Assembly (NCBI GenBank): GCA_046081125.1
Contig: JBJTVH010000094.1
Span: 45,378-109,377 of the forward strand
Source of the DNA: JBEIFW01 sp046081125
GTDB lineage: Bacteria > Actinomycetota > Acidimicrobiia > Acidimicrobiales > Ilumatobacteraceae
Reading direction: 5' to 3'
Length of the DNA stretch: 64,000 nt
The notes beneath the pieces were generated by a model, which had not been told where the DNA came from, did not search any database, and saw only the letters and a list, made by a program, of their open reading frames with translations. This document shows, one piece after another, positions 16,643 to 24,710 of this stretch (its first letter is position 1; the number at the start of each line of letters is the position of its first letter). The translations under genes were made by a program, and so were the position numbers.

Positions 16643-17875
16643 ATGGTGATGACCGAGCCGACCGTGTTCACGAAGCCGGCCGTCGAGCGGGTCGCCGACC
16701 TTGCCGACGTGATCCGTGCCGGCGGCGACGAGGCCCAGAAGCTTCGGCGTCTTCCCAACGAGACCGTCGACGCGCTGGTCGATGCCGGGCTGTTCCGCTT
16801 CGCTCTGCCCCGAGCGCTCGGCGGTGAGGACGCGAGTTCGATGGAGACGATCGCCGTGCTCGAGGCGATCTCGGCGATCGACGCGTCGGTCGGCTGGAAC
16901 GTGATGCTCGGCTCCGAGATCAACGCCATGGCGGCGGGCGGGATGGATCCGGCGCTCGCTCGGCAGATCTACCTCGACGCCCCGCGGGTGATCATGTGCG
17001 GGGGCGGCGGGCCGGGGACCAAGCCGTCGCGGGCGATCCGCCGGCCCGACGGCTCCTACCAGGTGTGGGGTCAGGCGACGTTCATCTCCGGGTGCCACAA
17101 CGCGACGTGGTGCTTCATCGCGGCGCCGGTGTTCGAGGGCGACCAGCTCGCCAAGGATGCGGCCGGGAACCCCGTGGTGAAGATGTTCATGCTGCATCGC
17201 AGCCAGTGGACGATCGTCGACACGTGGGACGTCGCCGGTCTTCGGGGCTCGGGGAGCAACGACGTGATGACCGAGGGCGGCGTCGTGCCCGCCGAGCACG
17301 CCGACGTGCAACTCGTGTCGTTCCCTGCCCACCACGACAACCCCGTGTTCCGGATCCCGGTGCCGCTGCGCCTGGCGTACAACAAGGCGGCGGTGGCGCT
17401 CGGGATCGCGAAGGGTGCCCTTGCGGCGTTCGTCGACCTGGCGAACGAGAAGACCCCGATGCTGTCCACGTCGTTGCTGCGTGACCGGCCGCTCGCGCAG
17501 CACCGCATGGGGGAAGCGACCGCGGTGTACCGCTCGGCCCGGGCCTACCTCATGGAGGCGATGACCGCCGTCGAGGACGAACTGCGGGCGGGCGCCCCGT
17601 GGCCGAGCGCCGGAGCCACCCAGAATGCCCGCCTCGCCTGCACGCACGCGGCGAACGCGTGCATGCAGGTGGTCGACTGGATCCACAACGCGGGTGGCAC
17701 CACCGCCATGCGGATGTACAGCCCGCTCGAGCGCAAGCTGCGCGACGCCCACGGCGCCGCCACGCACCGGTGGGTCGCTGCGCCGCTCTACGGCGAGCTG
17801 GGTCGGATCATGCTCGGCGGCGAGCCCGGTCCGGAGTTCGACGGCTCCTCGTCGCAGTCACCCCGGCCGAAGTGA
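16643..17875 (+). CDS. Acyl-CoA dehydrogenase-fold flavoprotein, HsaA/DszC-type monooxygenase group
   Basis: The 410-residue protein has the acyl-CoA dehydrogenase fold, with a helical N-terminal domain (RRLPNETVDALVDAGLFRFALP), a middle beta domain (WDVAGLRGSGSNDV, the flavin-binding Gly-Ser-Gly-Ser region) and a helical type-2 C-terminal domain. The catalytic glutamate base of true acyl-CoA dehydrogenases is not evident. This sub-group contains flavin-dependent monooxygenases such as HsaA (steroid ring A), 4-hydroxyphenylacetate hydroxylase and DszC. GGTGRGGG-like loops (MCGGGGPGT) look like nucleotide contacts. The substrate is unknown. The divergent VOC gene may be functionally linked, since both types occur in aromatic-ring degradation. 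Confidence 0.82.
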   Translation: MVMTEPTVFTKPAVERVADLADVIRAGGDEAQKLRRLPNETVDALVDAGLFRFALPRALGGEDASSMETIAVLEAISAIDASVGWNVMLGSEINAMAAGGMDPALARQIYLDAPRVIMCGGGGPGTKPSRAIRRPDGSYQVWGQATFISGCHNATWCFIAAPVFEGDQLAKDAAGNPVVKMFMLHRSQWTIVDTWDVAGLRGSGSNDVMTEGGVVPAEHADVQLVSFPAHHDNPVFRIPVPLRLAYNKAAVALGIAKGALAAFVDLANEKTPMLSTSLLRDRPLAQHRMGEATAVYRSARAYLMEAMTAVEDELRAGAPWPSAGATQNARLACTHAANACMQVVDWIHNAGGTTAMRMYSPLERKLRDAHGAATHRWVAAPLYGELGRIMLGGEPGPEFDGSSSQSPRPK

Positions 17876-17882
17876 CCGCGGC

Positions 17883-17912
17883 GCCGGCCGGGGTGGTTCA
17901 GCCCCGGCCGGC
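17883..17912. terminator. Strong hairpin between convergent genes
   Basis: An 11-bp perfect inverted repeat, GCCGGCCGGGG and CCCCGGCCGGC, is separated by 8 nt. The loop contains the stop codon of the leftward glutaredoxin gene, and the 3' end of the rightward gene is 7 bp away. It would act as a bidirectional terminator; no T-run follows. Confidence 0.7.
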
Positions 17913-18140
17913 GAGTTCGGCCACCTGACGGGCCGACGGGTTCACCAGGTGCACGTCTCCGATCGACACGGTCGGCACCTTTTCGTTGCCGTTCGCGACG
18001 GAGCGCACGAACGCGGCGGCGTCGGGATCCTGCCAGATGTCGACTTCGTTGAACTCGAGCCCCTCCTGCACGAGCCCTCGCCGCAGCGAGGAGCAGAACG
18101 GGCAGCCGGGCCGCCAGTACACGGTGATCGCCTGACTCAC
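17898..18140 (-). CDS. Glutaredoxin/mycoredoxin-like protein
   Basis: The 80-residue protein is a minimal thioredoxin fold of the glutaredoxin/NrdH/mycoredoxin kind. YWRPGCPFCSSLRRGL carries the dithiol site C13-P-F-C16, and VPTVSIGD is the cis-proline loop that holds the thiol substrate. In actinobacteria such proteins usually reduce mycothiol mixed disulfides or serve ribonucleotide reductase. Absence of an adjacent nrd gene makes a mycoredoxin role more likely, but that is inference. Its last codons lie in a strong hairpin shared with the convergent gene. Confidence 0.88.
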   Translation of the reverse strand: MSQAITVYWRPGCPFCSSLRRGLVQEGLEFNEVDIWQDPDAAAFVRSVANGNEKVPTVSIGDVHLVNPSARQVAELAGRG

Positions 18141-18233
18141 GGCGGCGAAGCCTACGGACGTACCCCGGCGACTCCACCGGTCGAACCCCTACGATGCGGC
18201 TCGACGTCCGGGGGCGTCGGAGGGGGTAGCGCC

Positions 18234-19295
18234 ATGGAGGATCACGCCACACCGGTCGCCGAGCCGACCGGGATCGACGTCCCGGCGGTGACGGCCTGGC
18301 TCGTCGAGCGGGTGCCCCGCCTCGTCGCCCCGTTCGCCTGGGCCAAGCTGCCGGGGGGGCATTCGAACTTCACCTACCGGGTGGCCGACGCGGCCGGGAC
18401 ACGCTTCGTCGTGCGTCGCCCGCCGCTGGGCGTGCTGCTCCCGAGCGCCCACGACATGGGTCGCGAGTTCCGGGTGATCTCGGCGTTGTGGCCCACCGCC
18501 GTGCCGGTGCCCGAACCGTTGGCGCACTGCACCGACGAGTCCGTCACCGGGGCGCCGTTCTACGTGATGGGCGAGGTGGTCGGGCGCTCGCTCTACGTCC
18601 GGGCCGACGTCGAGGCGCTCGTACCGGAGCACCTGCGCCGGGCGCTGGGGTTCTCGTTCATCGACGTGCTCGCCGATCTGCATGCGATCGACCCGGCGGA
18701 GGTGGGTCTGGAACGGCTCGGCAAGCCGGACGCCTATGTGCTGCGTCAGCTCAACCGGTGGAACGCTTCGTGGGTGGCGTCGCAGACCGAACCCCGCCCG
18801 GTTGTCGATGCGATGTACGAGTTCCTCGTGGCCCGGGTACCCGAGCAGGGGCCGGCCCGTATCGTGCACGGCGACTACGGCCTCCACAACTGCATCTCCG
18901 CCGCGCAAGGCCACATCGCCGCCGTCGTCGACTGGGAGATCTCGACGCTGGGCGACCCGCTCGCCGACGTGGCCTATGCGCTGAACTCGTGGGCCGACCC
19001 GGGCGACCCCGTGGCGCCGGGCACCGATCCGGTGACGCTGGCGGCAGGGTTCCCGAAGCGGGCGGAGCTCGCGGCCCGGTACGGCGAGCGGACCGGCATC
19101 GACACGACCCAACTCGACTACTACACGGCGTTCAACTCGTGGAAGTCGATCGCCATCGTCGACGGCGTGCTCGCCCGCTATCTCAAGGGCCAGAAGGCGC
19201 CCGACGGGGTCGATCTGGGCGCCATGAAGCAGCGGATCGATGCGATGGTCGCCACCACCGTCGAGCGGGCGGCCCGCATCGGGTTCGTGGCATGA
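18234..19295 (+). CDS. Aminoglycoside phosphotransferase-like kinase, ACAD10/ACAD11 kinase-domain group
   Basis: The 353-residue protein has the choline/aminoglycoside kinase fold. LPGGHSNFTYRVAD replaces the glycine-rich loop, IVHGDYGLHNCI is the catalytic HGDxxxxN loop, and VVDWEISTLGDPLADVAYAL is the metal-binding Asp segment. This type matches the kinase half of eukaryotic ACAD10/ACAD11, which phosphorylates 4-hydroxyacyl-CoA, and stand-alone actinobacterial kinases beside acyl-CoA genes. A role in hydroxy-acid catabolism fits the setting better than drug resistance. GGAGGGGG lies 7 nt before the ATG. Its ATGA stop overlaps the start of an alpha/beta hydrolase gene, so the two are co-translated. 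Confidence 0.85.
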   Translation: MEDHATPVAEPTGIDVPAVTAWLVERVPRLVAPFAWAKLPGGHSNFTYRVADAAGTRFVVRRPPLGVLLPSAHDMGREFRVISALWPTAVPVPEPLAHCTDESVTGAPFYVMGEVVGRSLYVRADVEALVPEHLRRALGFSFIDVLADLHAIDPAEVGLERLGKPDAYVLRQLNRWNASWVASQTEPRPVVDAMYEFLVARVPEQGPARIVHGDYGLHNCISAAQGHIAAVVDWEISTLGDPLADVAYALNSWADPGDPVAPGTDPVTLAAGFPKRAELAARYGERTGIDTTQLDYYTAFNSWKSIAIVDGVLARYLKGQKAPDGVDLGAMKQRIDAMVATTVERAARIGFVA

Positions 19296-20089
19296 CCGCT
19301 GCGGGCCTCGACGGCCTGCGGCTCCACGCCGACGTCCACCCCGGCGATGGCCCACCCTGCCTGCTCGTCCACGGATTCCTGGCCGGACGCGCGCTGTGGT
19401 CGGCGAACCTGCACGCGCTGGCGACGGTGTGCCGTCCCGTCACCGTCGAACTGTGGGGTCACGGCCGGTCGCCGGCGCCGCCGGACCCCGGCGCTTATCG
19501 CCCGGATGCCTACGTCGCAGCGTTCGACGAGCTGCGCTCCGAGTTGGGGGCCGATCGCTGGTTCGTCGCCGGTCATTCGCTCGGTGCGGCGCTCACCTGG
19601 CGCTACGCCCTCGAGCACCCCGACCGGGTCATGGCGCACGCGTTCACCAACACGGCGTCGGCGCTGGCCGGGCTCCGCTGGCGCGAGAAGGTCGCCGCGT
19701 CGGTCGACGCCGATGCCGACGCGCTGGCCGCTGCCGGACCAACAGGTCTTGCCGAGCACCGGCTGAACCCGGCCCGGGCCCGTCGGATCGTGGCACCGGT
19801 GCGCGAAGCGCTCGCCGCCGACGTCGGCCGGCTCCAGATGGCGGGCGTGACGAACACGTTGCGCCACACGGTTCCCGCCGCTTCCGTACGAGAACGGGCC
19901 GGGACGAACCGGGTACCCACCCTGCTCGTGCACGGCCAGCGAGAAGAGGGCTTCGCCGAAGCGGCCGCCTTTGCGGCGACGCTGCCCCTCGTTGAGGTGG
20001 TGGGCACCGACGTCGGCCACTCGCCGATGGCCGAGGCCCCGTCGGTCTTCGACGAGGCCGTCGTCGCGTTCTTCGCACGCCACCGCTGA
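19292..20089 (+). CDS. Alpha/beta-hydrolase
   Basis: This 265-residue protein has the complete alpha/beta-hydrolase layout: oxyanion-hole segment LLVHGFLAGRALW near residue 25, nucleophile elbow AGHSLGAALTW (Gly-His-Ser-Leu-Gly), and a C-terminal GTDVGHSPMAEAP carrying the catalytic histidine. The acid residue is probably in VHGQREEG-type strand surroundings. It overlaps the kinase gene by ATGA and is 12 residues from a usual hydrolase start. The family covers esterases, lactonases and C-C hydrolases, so the substrate cannot be assigned; co-translation with the kinase suggests a linked step. The gene is followed by the long hairpin at 20136-20184. Confidence 0.88.
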   Translation: MTAAGLDGLRLHADVHPGDGPPCLLVHGFLAGRALWSANLHALATVCRPVTVELWGHGRSPAPPDPGAYRPDAYVAAFDELRSELGADRWFVAGHSLGAALTWRYALEHPDRVMAHAFTNTASALAGLRWREKVAASVDADADALAAAGPTGLAEHRLNPARARRIVAPVREALAADVGRLQMAGVTNTLRHTVPAASVRERAGTNRVPTLLVHGQREEGFAEAAAFAATLPLVEVVGTDVGHSPMAEAPSVFDEAVVAFFARHR

Positions 20090-20135
20090 CCGCCCCGTCC
20101 CCTGCCCGCCCGCCGCCCCGCCCGCCGTCCCCGGT

Positions 20136-20184
20136 GTTCTGTGCGTCGCACGGCCGCTATCGCGGCACGTGCGACGCACAGAAC
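20136..20184. terminator. 22-bp hairpin between convergent genes, REP-like
   Basis: The arms GTTCTGTGCGTCGCACG (20136-20152) and its exact reverse complement (20168-20184) pair over 17 bp. The inner GCCGC/GCGGC adds 5 bp with one bulged A and a TATC loop. It lies in the 121-bp gap between the hydrolase and the leftward Hsp20 gene and could stop transcription both ways. The perfection and length are beyond a normal terminator and suggest a repeated element. Confidence 0.7.
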
Positions 20185-20210
20185 GAGGGCGGGTGGGCGG
20201 GGCGGGAGGA

Positions 20211-20681
20211 TCAGCCGCGGGTGACGGCGATCTTGCGGGCTTCGGGTTCGCTCGAGGGGTACGGCATGCGAACCTCGAGGATGCCGTCGACGTAGGTCGC
20301 CTTCACGTCGTCCGCGGTCACCCCCCGGGGGAGCGGGATGGTCCGGCTGAAGCTCCCGTAGCGGAACTCGCTGCGGTGCCAGCCTTTGTCCCCGTCGGTC
20401 TTCGTCTCCTGGCGCCGCTCGGCTTTGACGACGAGCGTGCCCTCCCGGGCCGAGAGTTCCACGTCGGCGTCCGGGTCGATGCCCGGCAGTTCGCAGCGCA
20501 GGACGAACGTGCCGTCCTTCACCTTTTCCTCGATACGGGACTCCTGGCTCAGCGTCATGCCGGGGAAGTTGTCGAACCAGCGGTTCATCACCGGCCAGGT
20601 GAACGGATCGAACCACCGCCGGGTGTCGAGTTCGAACTCCTTGCTCATCACGTCGAGCGCCGTCTTCTCTTTGGTCGCCAT
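20211..20681 (-). CDS. Hsp20-family small heat-shock protein
   Basis: The 156-residue protein has a long N-terminal arm with WFDPFTWPVMNRWFDNFPG, then an alpha-crystallin domain (about residues 55-145) with FVLRCELPGIDPDADVELSA and RYGSFSRTIPLPRGVTADDVKA, the usual ACD strand pair. A C-terminal tail follows. It should be an ATP-independent holdase that binds unfolded protein in the cytoplasm. GGAGG lies 6 nt before the ATG. No HrcA-type CIRCE element was seen upstream. The conserved I-x-I/V tail motif is weak (KIAVTRG), so oligomer size may differ from the norm. Confidence 0.93.
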   Translation of the reverse strand: MATKEKTALDVMSKEFELDTRRWFDPFTWPVMNRWFDNFPGMTLSQESRIEEKVKDGTFVLRCELPGIDPDADVELSAREGTLVVKAERRQETKTDGDKGWHRSEFRYGSFSRTIPLPRGVTADDVKATYVDGILEVRMPYPSSEPEARKIAVTRG

Positions 20682-20763
20682 GGGTGCCTCCTTCGGAAGG
20701 TTCCGGACACCCCGATTGACGCGCCCGGCCGCAGCAGCGGCCAGGGACCACCGTCCCGGTCCG

Positions 20764-21732
20764 TCAGGGCACGAGGAGCACCCGTCCGAAGGCCTGACGG
20801 CCCTCGATGTAGCGGTGGGCCGCTTCGGCTTCGGCGAGCGGGAACCGCCGGTCGATCACCACCTGCAGTTCACCGGCCGCCGCCCGGGCCAGGAGCCGTT
20901 CGATCATCGACCGCGTGCGGGCCGGGTTGCGGGCCATCTCGGCGCCGAGGAACACCCCGATCAGCGATCCGTTGCGCTGCATGATCGGCCACACCTCCGG
21001 CGGCCGTTCCTCCCGGCCCGCCCGACCCACCCAGGCGATGCGACCGCGGTAGGCGAGCGCAGCGATTGACGCCTCCAGGGTGCGGCCACCCACCGGATCG
21101 ACCACGAGGTCGGCGCCGCGCCCGCCGGTCAGCGCCAGCACCTCGGCGGCCACGTCGGCATGCGCGTAGTCGACGCCGTGGTCCATGCCGTACGGCGCGA
21201 CCCGGGCGAGGCGCTCGGGCGACGACGCCGTGCCGATCACCGCTGCACCGGCTGCCTTGGCCAGTTGCACGGCGGCGAGACCCACGCCTCCGGCCGCTGC
21301 GTGCACCAGCACCGTCTCGCCGGCCCGCAGACGACCGAACTCGAACAGGCAGTCGTCGGCGGTGCCGAACTCGATCGGCACCCCGGCGGCCTCCTCGAGC
21401 GAGAGACCCTCGGGTACCGCGTACACCGCGCCGGCGGGCACCGAGCAGCGCTCGGCGTGGCTGCCGTAACCCATCGTCGCGACCACCGGCTGACCGACCC
21501 GGAGCCCCTCGACGCCGGCACCGACCTCGGCGATCGTCCCGGCGGCCTGGTAGCCGACCACGTGGGGCACCGTGGCCAGCACCCCGCCGGCCCGATGGAG
21601 CAGGTCGCCCCCTTGGATCGACACTGCGGCGACGTCGATCACGACGCCGCCGGGCCGGCACACCGGGTCGGGCACCTCCTCGTACCGGAACACCTCGGGA
21701 CCGCCGATTTCGTAGAACACCGCTGCACGCAC
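20764..21732 (-). CDS. Zinc-independent quinone oxidoreductase of the MDR superfamily
   Basis: The 322-residue protein is a medium-chain dehydrogenase/reductase. It has the N-terminal GroES-like domain (MRAAVFYEIGGPEVFRYEEVPDP and GYQAAGTIAEVGAGVEGLRVGQPV) and a Rossmann domain with VLVHAAAGGVGLAAVQLAKA, the AAGGVG motif of NADPH quinone oxidoreductases. The cysteine ligands of the structural zinc loop are absent, typical of the zinc-free quinone reductase group. It probably reduces quinones or enoyl compounds using NADPH. It is transcribed away from the phytanoyl-CoA dioxygenase-like gene, with only 44 bp between starts. Confidence 0.9.
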   Translation of the reverse strand: MRAAVFYEIGGPEVFRYEEVPDPVCRPGGVVIDVAAVSIQGGDLLHRAGGVLATVPHVVGYQAAGTIAEVGAGVEGLRVGQPVVATMGYGSHAERCSVPAGAVYAVPEGLSLEEAAGVPIEFGTADDCLFEFGRLRAGETVLVHAAAGGVGLAAVQLAKAAGAAVIGTASSPERLARVAPYGMDHGVDYAHADVAAEVLALTGGRGADLVVDPVGGRTLEASIAALAYRGRIAWVGRAGREERPPEVWPIMQRNGSLIGVFLGAEMARNPARTRSMIERLLARAAAGELQVVIDRRFPLAEAEAAHRYIEGRQAFGRVLLVP

Positions 21733-21776
21733 GGGTGCGGACCGTACCCCCTGGGCCGGGCTGCGAGGATTGGCCC

Positions 21777-22643
21777 GTGATCCCGCGCTTCGTCTCCGAT
21801 GCCGCCCCTGCCGATGTGGTCGCTGCCCTCGCCGCCGAGGGATGCGCGATCGTGGAACGCCTCGTCGGTGACGACGTCGTCGATGCCGTCACCGACGAGA
21901 TGGCGCCGTGGCTCGACGCCACCCCCACCGGCGGCGACGACTTCAGCGGTCGCAACACCCGACGGTGTGGCGCGCTGCTGGCTCGCTCGCCGTCCTCCAC
22001 GGCGATGATCGCCCACCCCCTGGTGCTCGCCGTCGCCGATGCCTTCCTGTGGCCGCGCAAAACGAGCTTCCAGCTCCACCTCACCCAGTTGATCGCCATC
22101 GGTCCGGGCTCGCCGGCCCAGACGTTGCACCGAGACCAGTGGTGTTTCGACTTCTTCCCGTTCCCCGACGACGTCGAGGTCGAACTGTCCTGCATCTGGG
22201 CGATGCAGGACTTCACCGAGGCCAACGGCGCCACCCGGGTGATCCCGGGGAGCCAGTACGAGCCGGCGTCCGCAACGCGCGAGGTGCATCGCAGCGTGCC
22301 TGCCGAGATGCCCAAGGGCTCGGTGGTGCTCTATTCGGGCCGCACCATCCACGGCGGCGGGGCCAACACCAGCGACGGGGTGCGGGTCGGCCTGAACGTG
22401 GACTACGTCCTCGGGTGGCTCCGGCAGGAGGAGAACCAGTACCTGTCGTGCCCGCCCGAGGTCGCGGCCCGGCTGCCCGAGCCCGTGCGGCGCCTCGCCG
22501 GGTACGCCATGGGCGCCTACGCGCTCGGCTACGTCGACGACGTGCGCGACCCCGGCGCGCTGTTCGCCGCCGGCGACACCTCGGCCGTGTCCGCGTCGTC
22601 GTTCGGGGGCGCATCGGGCATCGTGCCCGGCGCCCGGCGGTGA
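21777..22643 (+). CDS. Phytanoyl-CoA dioxygenase (PhyH) family protein
   Basis: The 288-residue protein is an Fe(II)/2-oxoglutarate oxygenase of the PhyH type. The iron triad is visible as H-x-D in LHRDQWCFDFF (near residue 120) and the distal His in RTIHGGGANTSDGVRVGLNV, followed by the 2-oxoglutarate-binding Arg. The protein is soluble. PhyH enzymes hydroxylate acyl-CoAs, ectoine or other small molecules; the substrate is unknown. The GTG start is followed by a normal N-terminus (VIPRFVSDAAPADVVAALAAEG). Its stop overlaps the rarA start by GTGA, an odd partner for a recombination protein and probably only transcriptional coupling. Confidence 0.87.
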   Translation: MIPRFVSDAAPADVVAALAAEGCAIVERLVGDDVVDAVTDEMAPWLDATPTGGDDFSGRNTRRCGALLARSPSSTAMIAHPLVLAVADAFLWPRKTSFQLHLTQLIAIGPGSPAQTLHRDQWCFDFFPFPDDVEVELSCIWAMQDFTEANGATRVIPGSQYEPASATREVHRSVPAEMPKGSVVLYSGRTIHGGGANTSDGVRVGLNVDYVLGWLRQEENQYLSCPPEVAARLPEPVRRLAGYAMGAYALGYVDDVRDPGALFAAGDTSAVSASSFGGASGIVPGARR

Positions 22644-23941
22644 CCGACGACCTGTTCTCGGTGGCTGCCGCAGAGCGGATGGCCCGCCGGGCGCCGCTGG
22701 CGGCGCGCCTGCGGCCGCGCCGGCTCGAGGAGGTCCTCGGCCAGGATCACCTGCTCGGTCCCGGCAAGCCGCTCCGGGCCCTCGTCGACGCGGACCGCCT
22801 CTCCTCGGCGATCCTGTGGGGACCGCCCGGCGTCGGCAAGACGACGCTCGCCAAGCTGCTCGCCGCCCACAGCGCCAAGGCCTTCGAGCAACTCTCGGCC
22901 GTCACGGCGTCGGTGAAAGACGTGCGGGAGGTGATCGAGTCGGCGCGCGATCGGCTCGGCCAACACGGCCGGGGAACGATCCTGTTCCTCGACGAGATCC
23001 ACCGGTTCAACAAGGCCCAACAGGACGCGCTGCTCCCGAGCGTGGAAGAGGGCCTGCTGGTGCTGATCGGGGCGACCACCGAGAACCCGTTCTTCGAGGT
23101 GAACCCGCCGCTGCTGTCCCGCTCGACGCTGTTCCGGCTCCAGGCCCTCGACGACGAGGCCCTCGGCACGCTGGCCCGGCGGGGGCTCGAGGCCGAAGCG
23201 GCCGACGCCGACGCCGACGCGCTCGACCACCTCGTCACCCGGGCCTCGGGTGACGGGCGACAGCTGTTGACGGCGCTCGAGGTGGCCGTTGCCCTCGCCG
23301 CTGCCCGGGGTGGCCGGGCCCGCGTCACCCTCGCCGACGCGGAAGCGGCGCTCGGCACCCGGGCGCTCGGCTACGGGCGCGACGACCACTACGACGTGGT
23401 GTCGGCCTTCATCAAGTCGATCCGTGGGTCCGATCCTGACGCCGGGCTCTACTGGCTGGCCCGGATGCTCGATGCCGGCGAGGACGCCCGGTTCGTCGCC
23501 CGGCGCTTGGTCATCCTCGCCTCCGAAGACGTCGGCCTGGCCGACCCGCTCGCGCTGGTCGTCGCCGACGCGGCGGCGCGTGCCGTCGAGTTCGTCGGCC
23601 TGCCCGAGGCGTCGCTCAACCTGGCGCAGGCGGTCGTCCACCTGGCCCTCGCACCGAAGAGCAACCGGGTGGCCGCCGGACTGTGGGCGGCGCAAGCCCA
23701 CGTGCGCGAGGGCGGTGCGCTCGCCGTGCCGATGCATCTGCGCGACGCGCACTACCAAGGCGCGTCGCGGCTCGGGCACGGTCGCGGCTACGGCTACCCT
23801 CATGACGACCCCCGCGGGTGGGTCGAGCAGTCGTACCGACCGGACGAGGTGACCGAGCGCGTGTACTACCAGCCATCAACCCACGGAGCCGAGGACCGGC
23901 TCGCAACGGCCTGGCAGGACCGAAGAGAGCCCCGGTCGTGA
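22640..23941 (+). CDS. rarA: Replication-associated recombination protein A (AAA+ ATPase)
   Basis: The 433-residue protein is a RarA/MgsA/WRNIP1-type AAA+ ATPase. Walker A is GPPGVGKTTLAKLL (near residue 60), Walker B ILFLDEIHRFNKAQQD, and GATTENPFFEVNPPLLSRS is the sensor-1/arginine-finger region. The C-terminal tetramerisation domain follows (YDVVSAFIKSIRGSDPDAGLYWLARML), the family signature. It acts at stalled replication forks as a clamp-loader-like protein. It begins by GTGA overlap with the PhyH gene and ends by GTGA overlap with the next gene. Confidence 0.95.
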   Translation: MTDDLFSVAAAERMARRAPLAARLRPRRLEEVLGQDHLLGPGKPLRALVDADRLSSAILWGPPGVGKTTLAKLLAAHSAKAFEQLSAVTASVKDVREVIESARDRLGQHGRGTILFLDEIHRFNKAQQDALLPSVEEGLLVLIGATTENPFFEVNPPLLSRSTLFRLQALDDEALGTLARRGLEAEAADADADALDHLVTRASGDGRQLLTALEVAVALAAARGGRARVTLADAEAALGTRALGYGRDDHYDVVSAFIKSIRGSDPDAGLYWLARMLDAGEDARFVARRLVILASEDVGLADPLALVVADAAARAVEFVGLPEASLNLAQAVVHLALAPKSNRVAAGLWAAQAHVREGGALAVPMHLRDAHYQGASRLGHGRGYGYPHDDPRGWVEQSYRPDEVTERVYYQPSTHGAEDRLATAWQDRREPRS

Positions 23942-24306
23942 GCGCGTCCGAATTCGCTCTGATCGTGTCCACCGTCGTGCTCGTCGTCGGGTTCGCCGGG
24001 CTCGCCGTGGTGCTGCTGCGGGTGCTCGACACCCTGCGCGACCTGCGCGTCGCGGTCGAGCAACTCCGGGCCGAGACCCGGCCCCTCATCGCCGACCTGC
24101 AGGCCAGCGTCGAGGACGCCCGCGACGATCTCGAGCGCTTCGATCGGGTGCTCGGCTCGGCCGAGGCGATCTCGGCGTCGGTCGAAGGGGCCTCGCGGGT
24201 AGCTCGGATCGCGCTGTCGGCGCCGGTCATCAAGACCGTCGCCCTCGCCAGCGGTACCTCGCGCGCAGCCCGCCGCCTGCGGGGCAAGGAACGGAGGTCG
24301 TCGTGA
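23938..24306 (+). CDS. DUF948-like single-pass membrane protein
   Basis: The 122-residue protein has an N-terminal membrane helix (ALIVSTVVLVVGFAGLAVVLL, about residues 6-26) and then a long amphipathic helix with heptad-like spacing (RDLRVAVEQLRAETRPLIADLQASVEDARDDLERF). It matches DUF948 proteins by shape. The function is not known; such proteins may stabilise the membrane or envelope stress complexes. GTGA overlaps join it to rarA before and to the next small gene after. The tail is basic. Confidence 0.8.
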   Translation: MSASEFALIVSTVVLVVGFAGLAVVLLRVLDTLRDLRVAVEQLRAETRPLIADLQASVEDARDDLERFDRVLGSAEAISASVEGASRVARIALSAPVIKTVALASGTSRAARRLRGKERRSS

Positions 24307-24698
24307 TCAAGCGGCTCGGATGGTTCGTCGCCGGCACGCTCGCCGGCGCGGCCGGTGGCCTGTACGGGCGCCGCAAGGTGGTGCAGGCGGCCGATCGGAT
24401 CGCCCCGACCAACGTGGCCAAGCGCACGGTGGTGCGCGCCCGGGACGGGATCCGCGACCGGGGGCGCGATGTGGTCGAGGCGGTCCGGGAGGGGCGCGAC
24501 GGCATGCGGGCCAAGGAAGCCGAACTGCGCGCAACGGCGGAGGGGCATCCCGTGGTGTCGGCATCCCCGGGCCGCCAGATCGTCGAGGTGCGGGTGGTCG
24601 AGCAACTCGACGACTGGCGATCCCGCCGCAGCGCCGATCTGCCCGCCGCGGTGCCCGACGCCCGGGTCCGTCGGGTGCGTCGCAGGGGCCGCCGGTAG
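24303..24698 (+). CDS. Hypothetical basic protein upstream of alaS (131 aa)
   Basis: The 131-residue protein starts MIKRLGWFVAGTLAGAAGGLYGRRK, an N-terminal hydrophobic glycine-rich segment that could insert as a single membrane helix, followed by a highly basic, helical region (KRTVVRARDGIRDRGRDVVEAV) and an Arg-rich tail. Similar unnamed genes sit between a DUF948-like gene and alaS in other actinobacteria. Together with the preceding gene it forms a coupled pair, and a role at the envelope is a guess. Its stop lies 12 bp before alaS. Confidence 0.72.
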   Translation: MIKRLGWFVAGTLAGAAGGLYGRRKVVQAADRIAPTNVAKRTVVRARDGIRDRGRDVVEAVREGRDGMRAKEAELRATAEGHPVVSASPGRQIVEVRVVEQLDDWRSRRSADLPAAVPDARVRRVRRRGRR

Positions 24699-24710
24699 TC
24701 TCGGGCCTCC

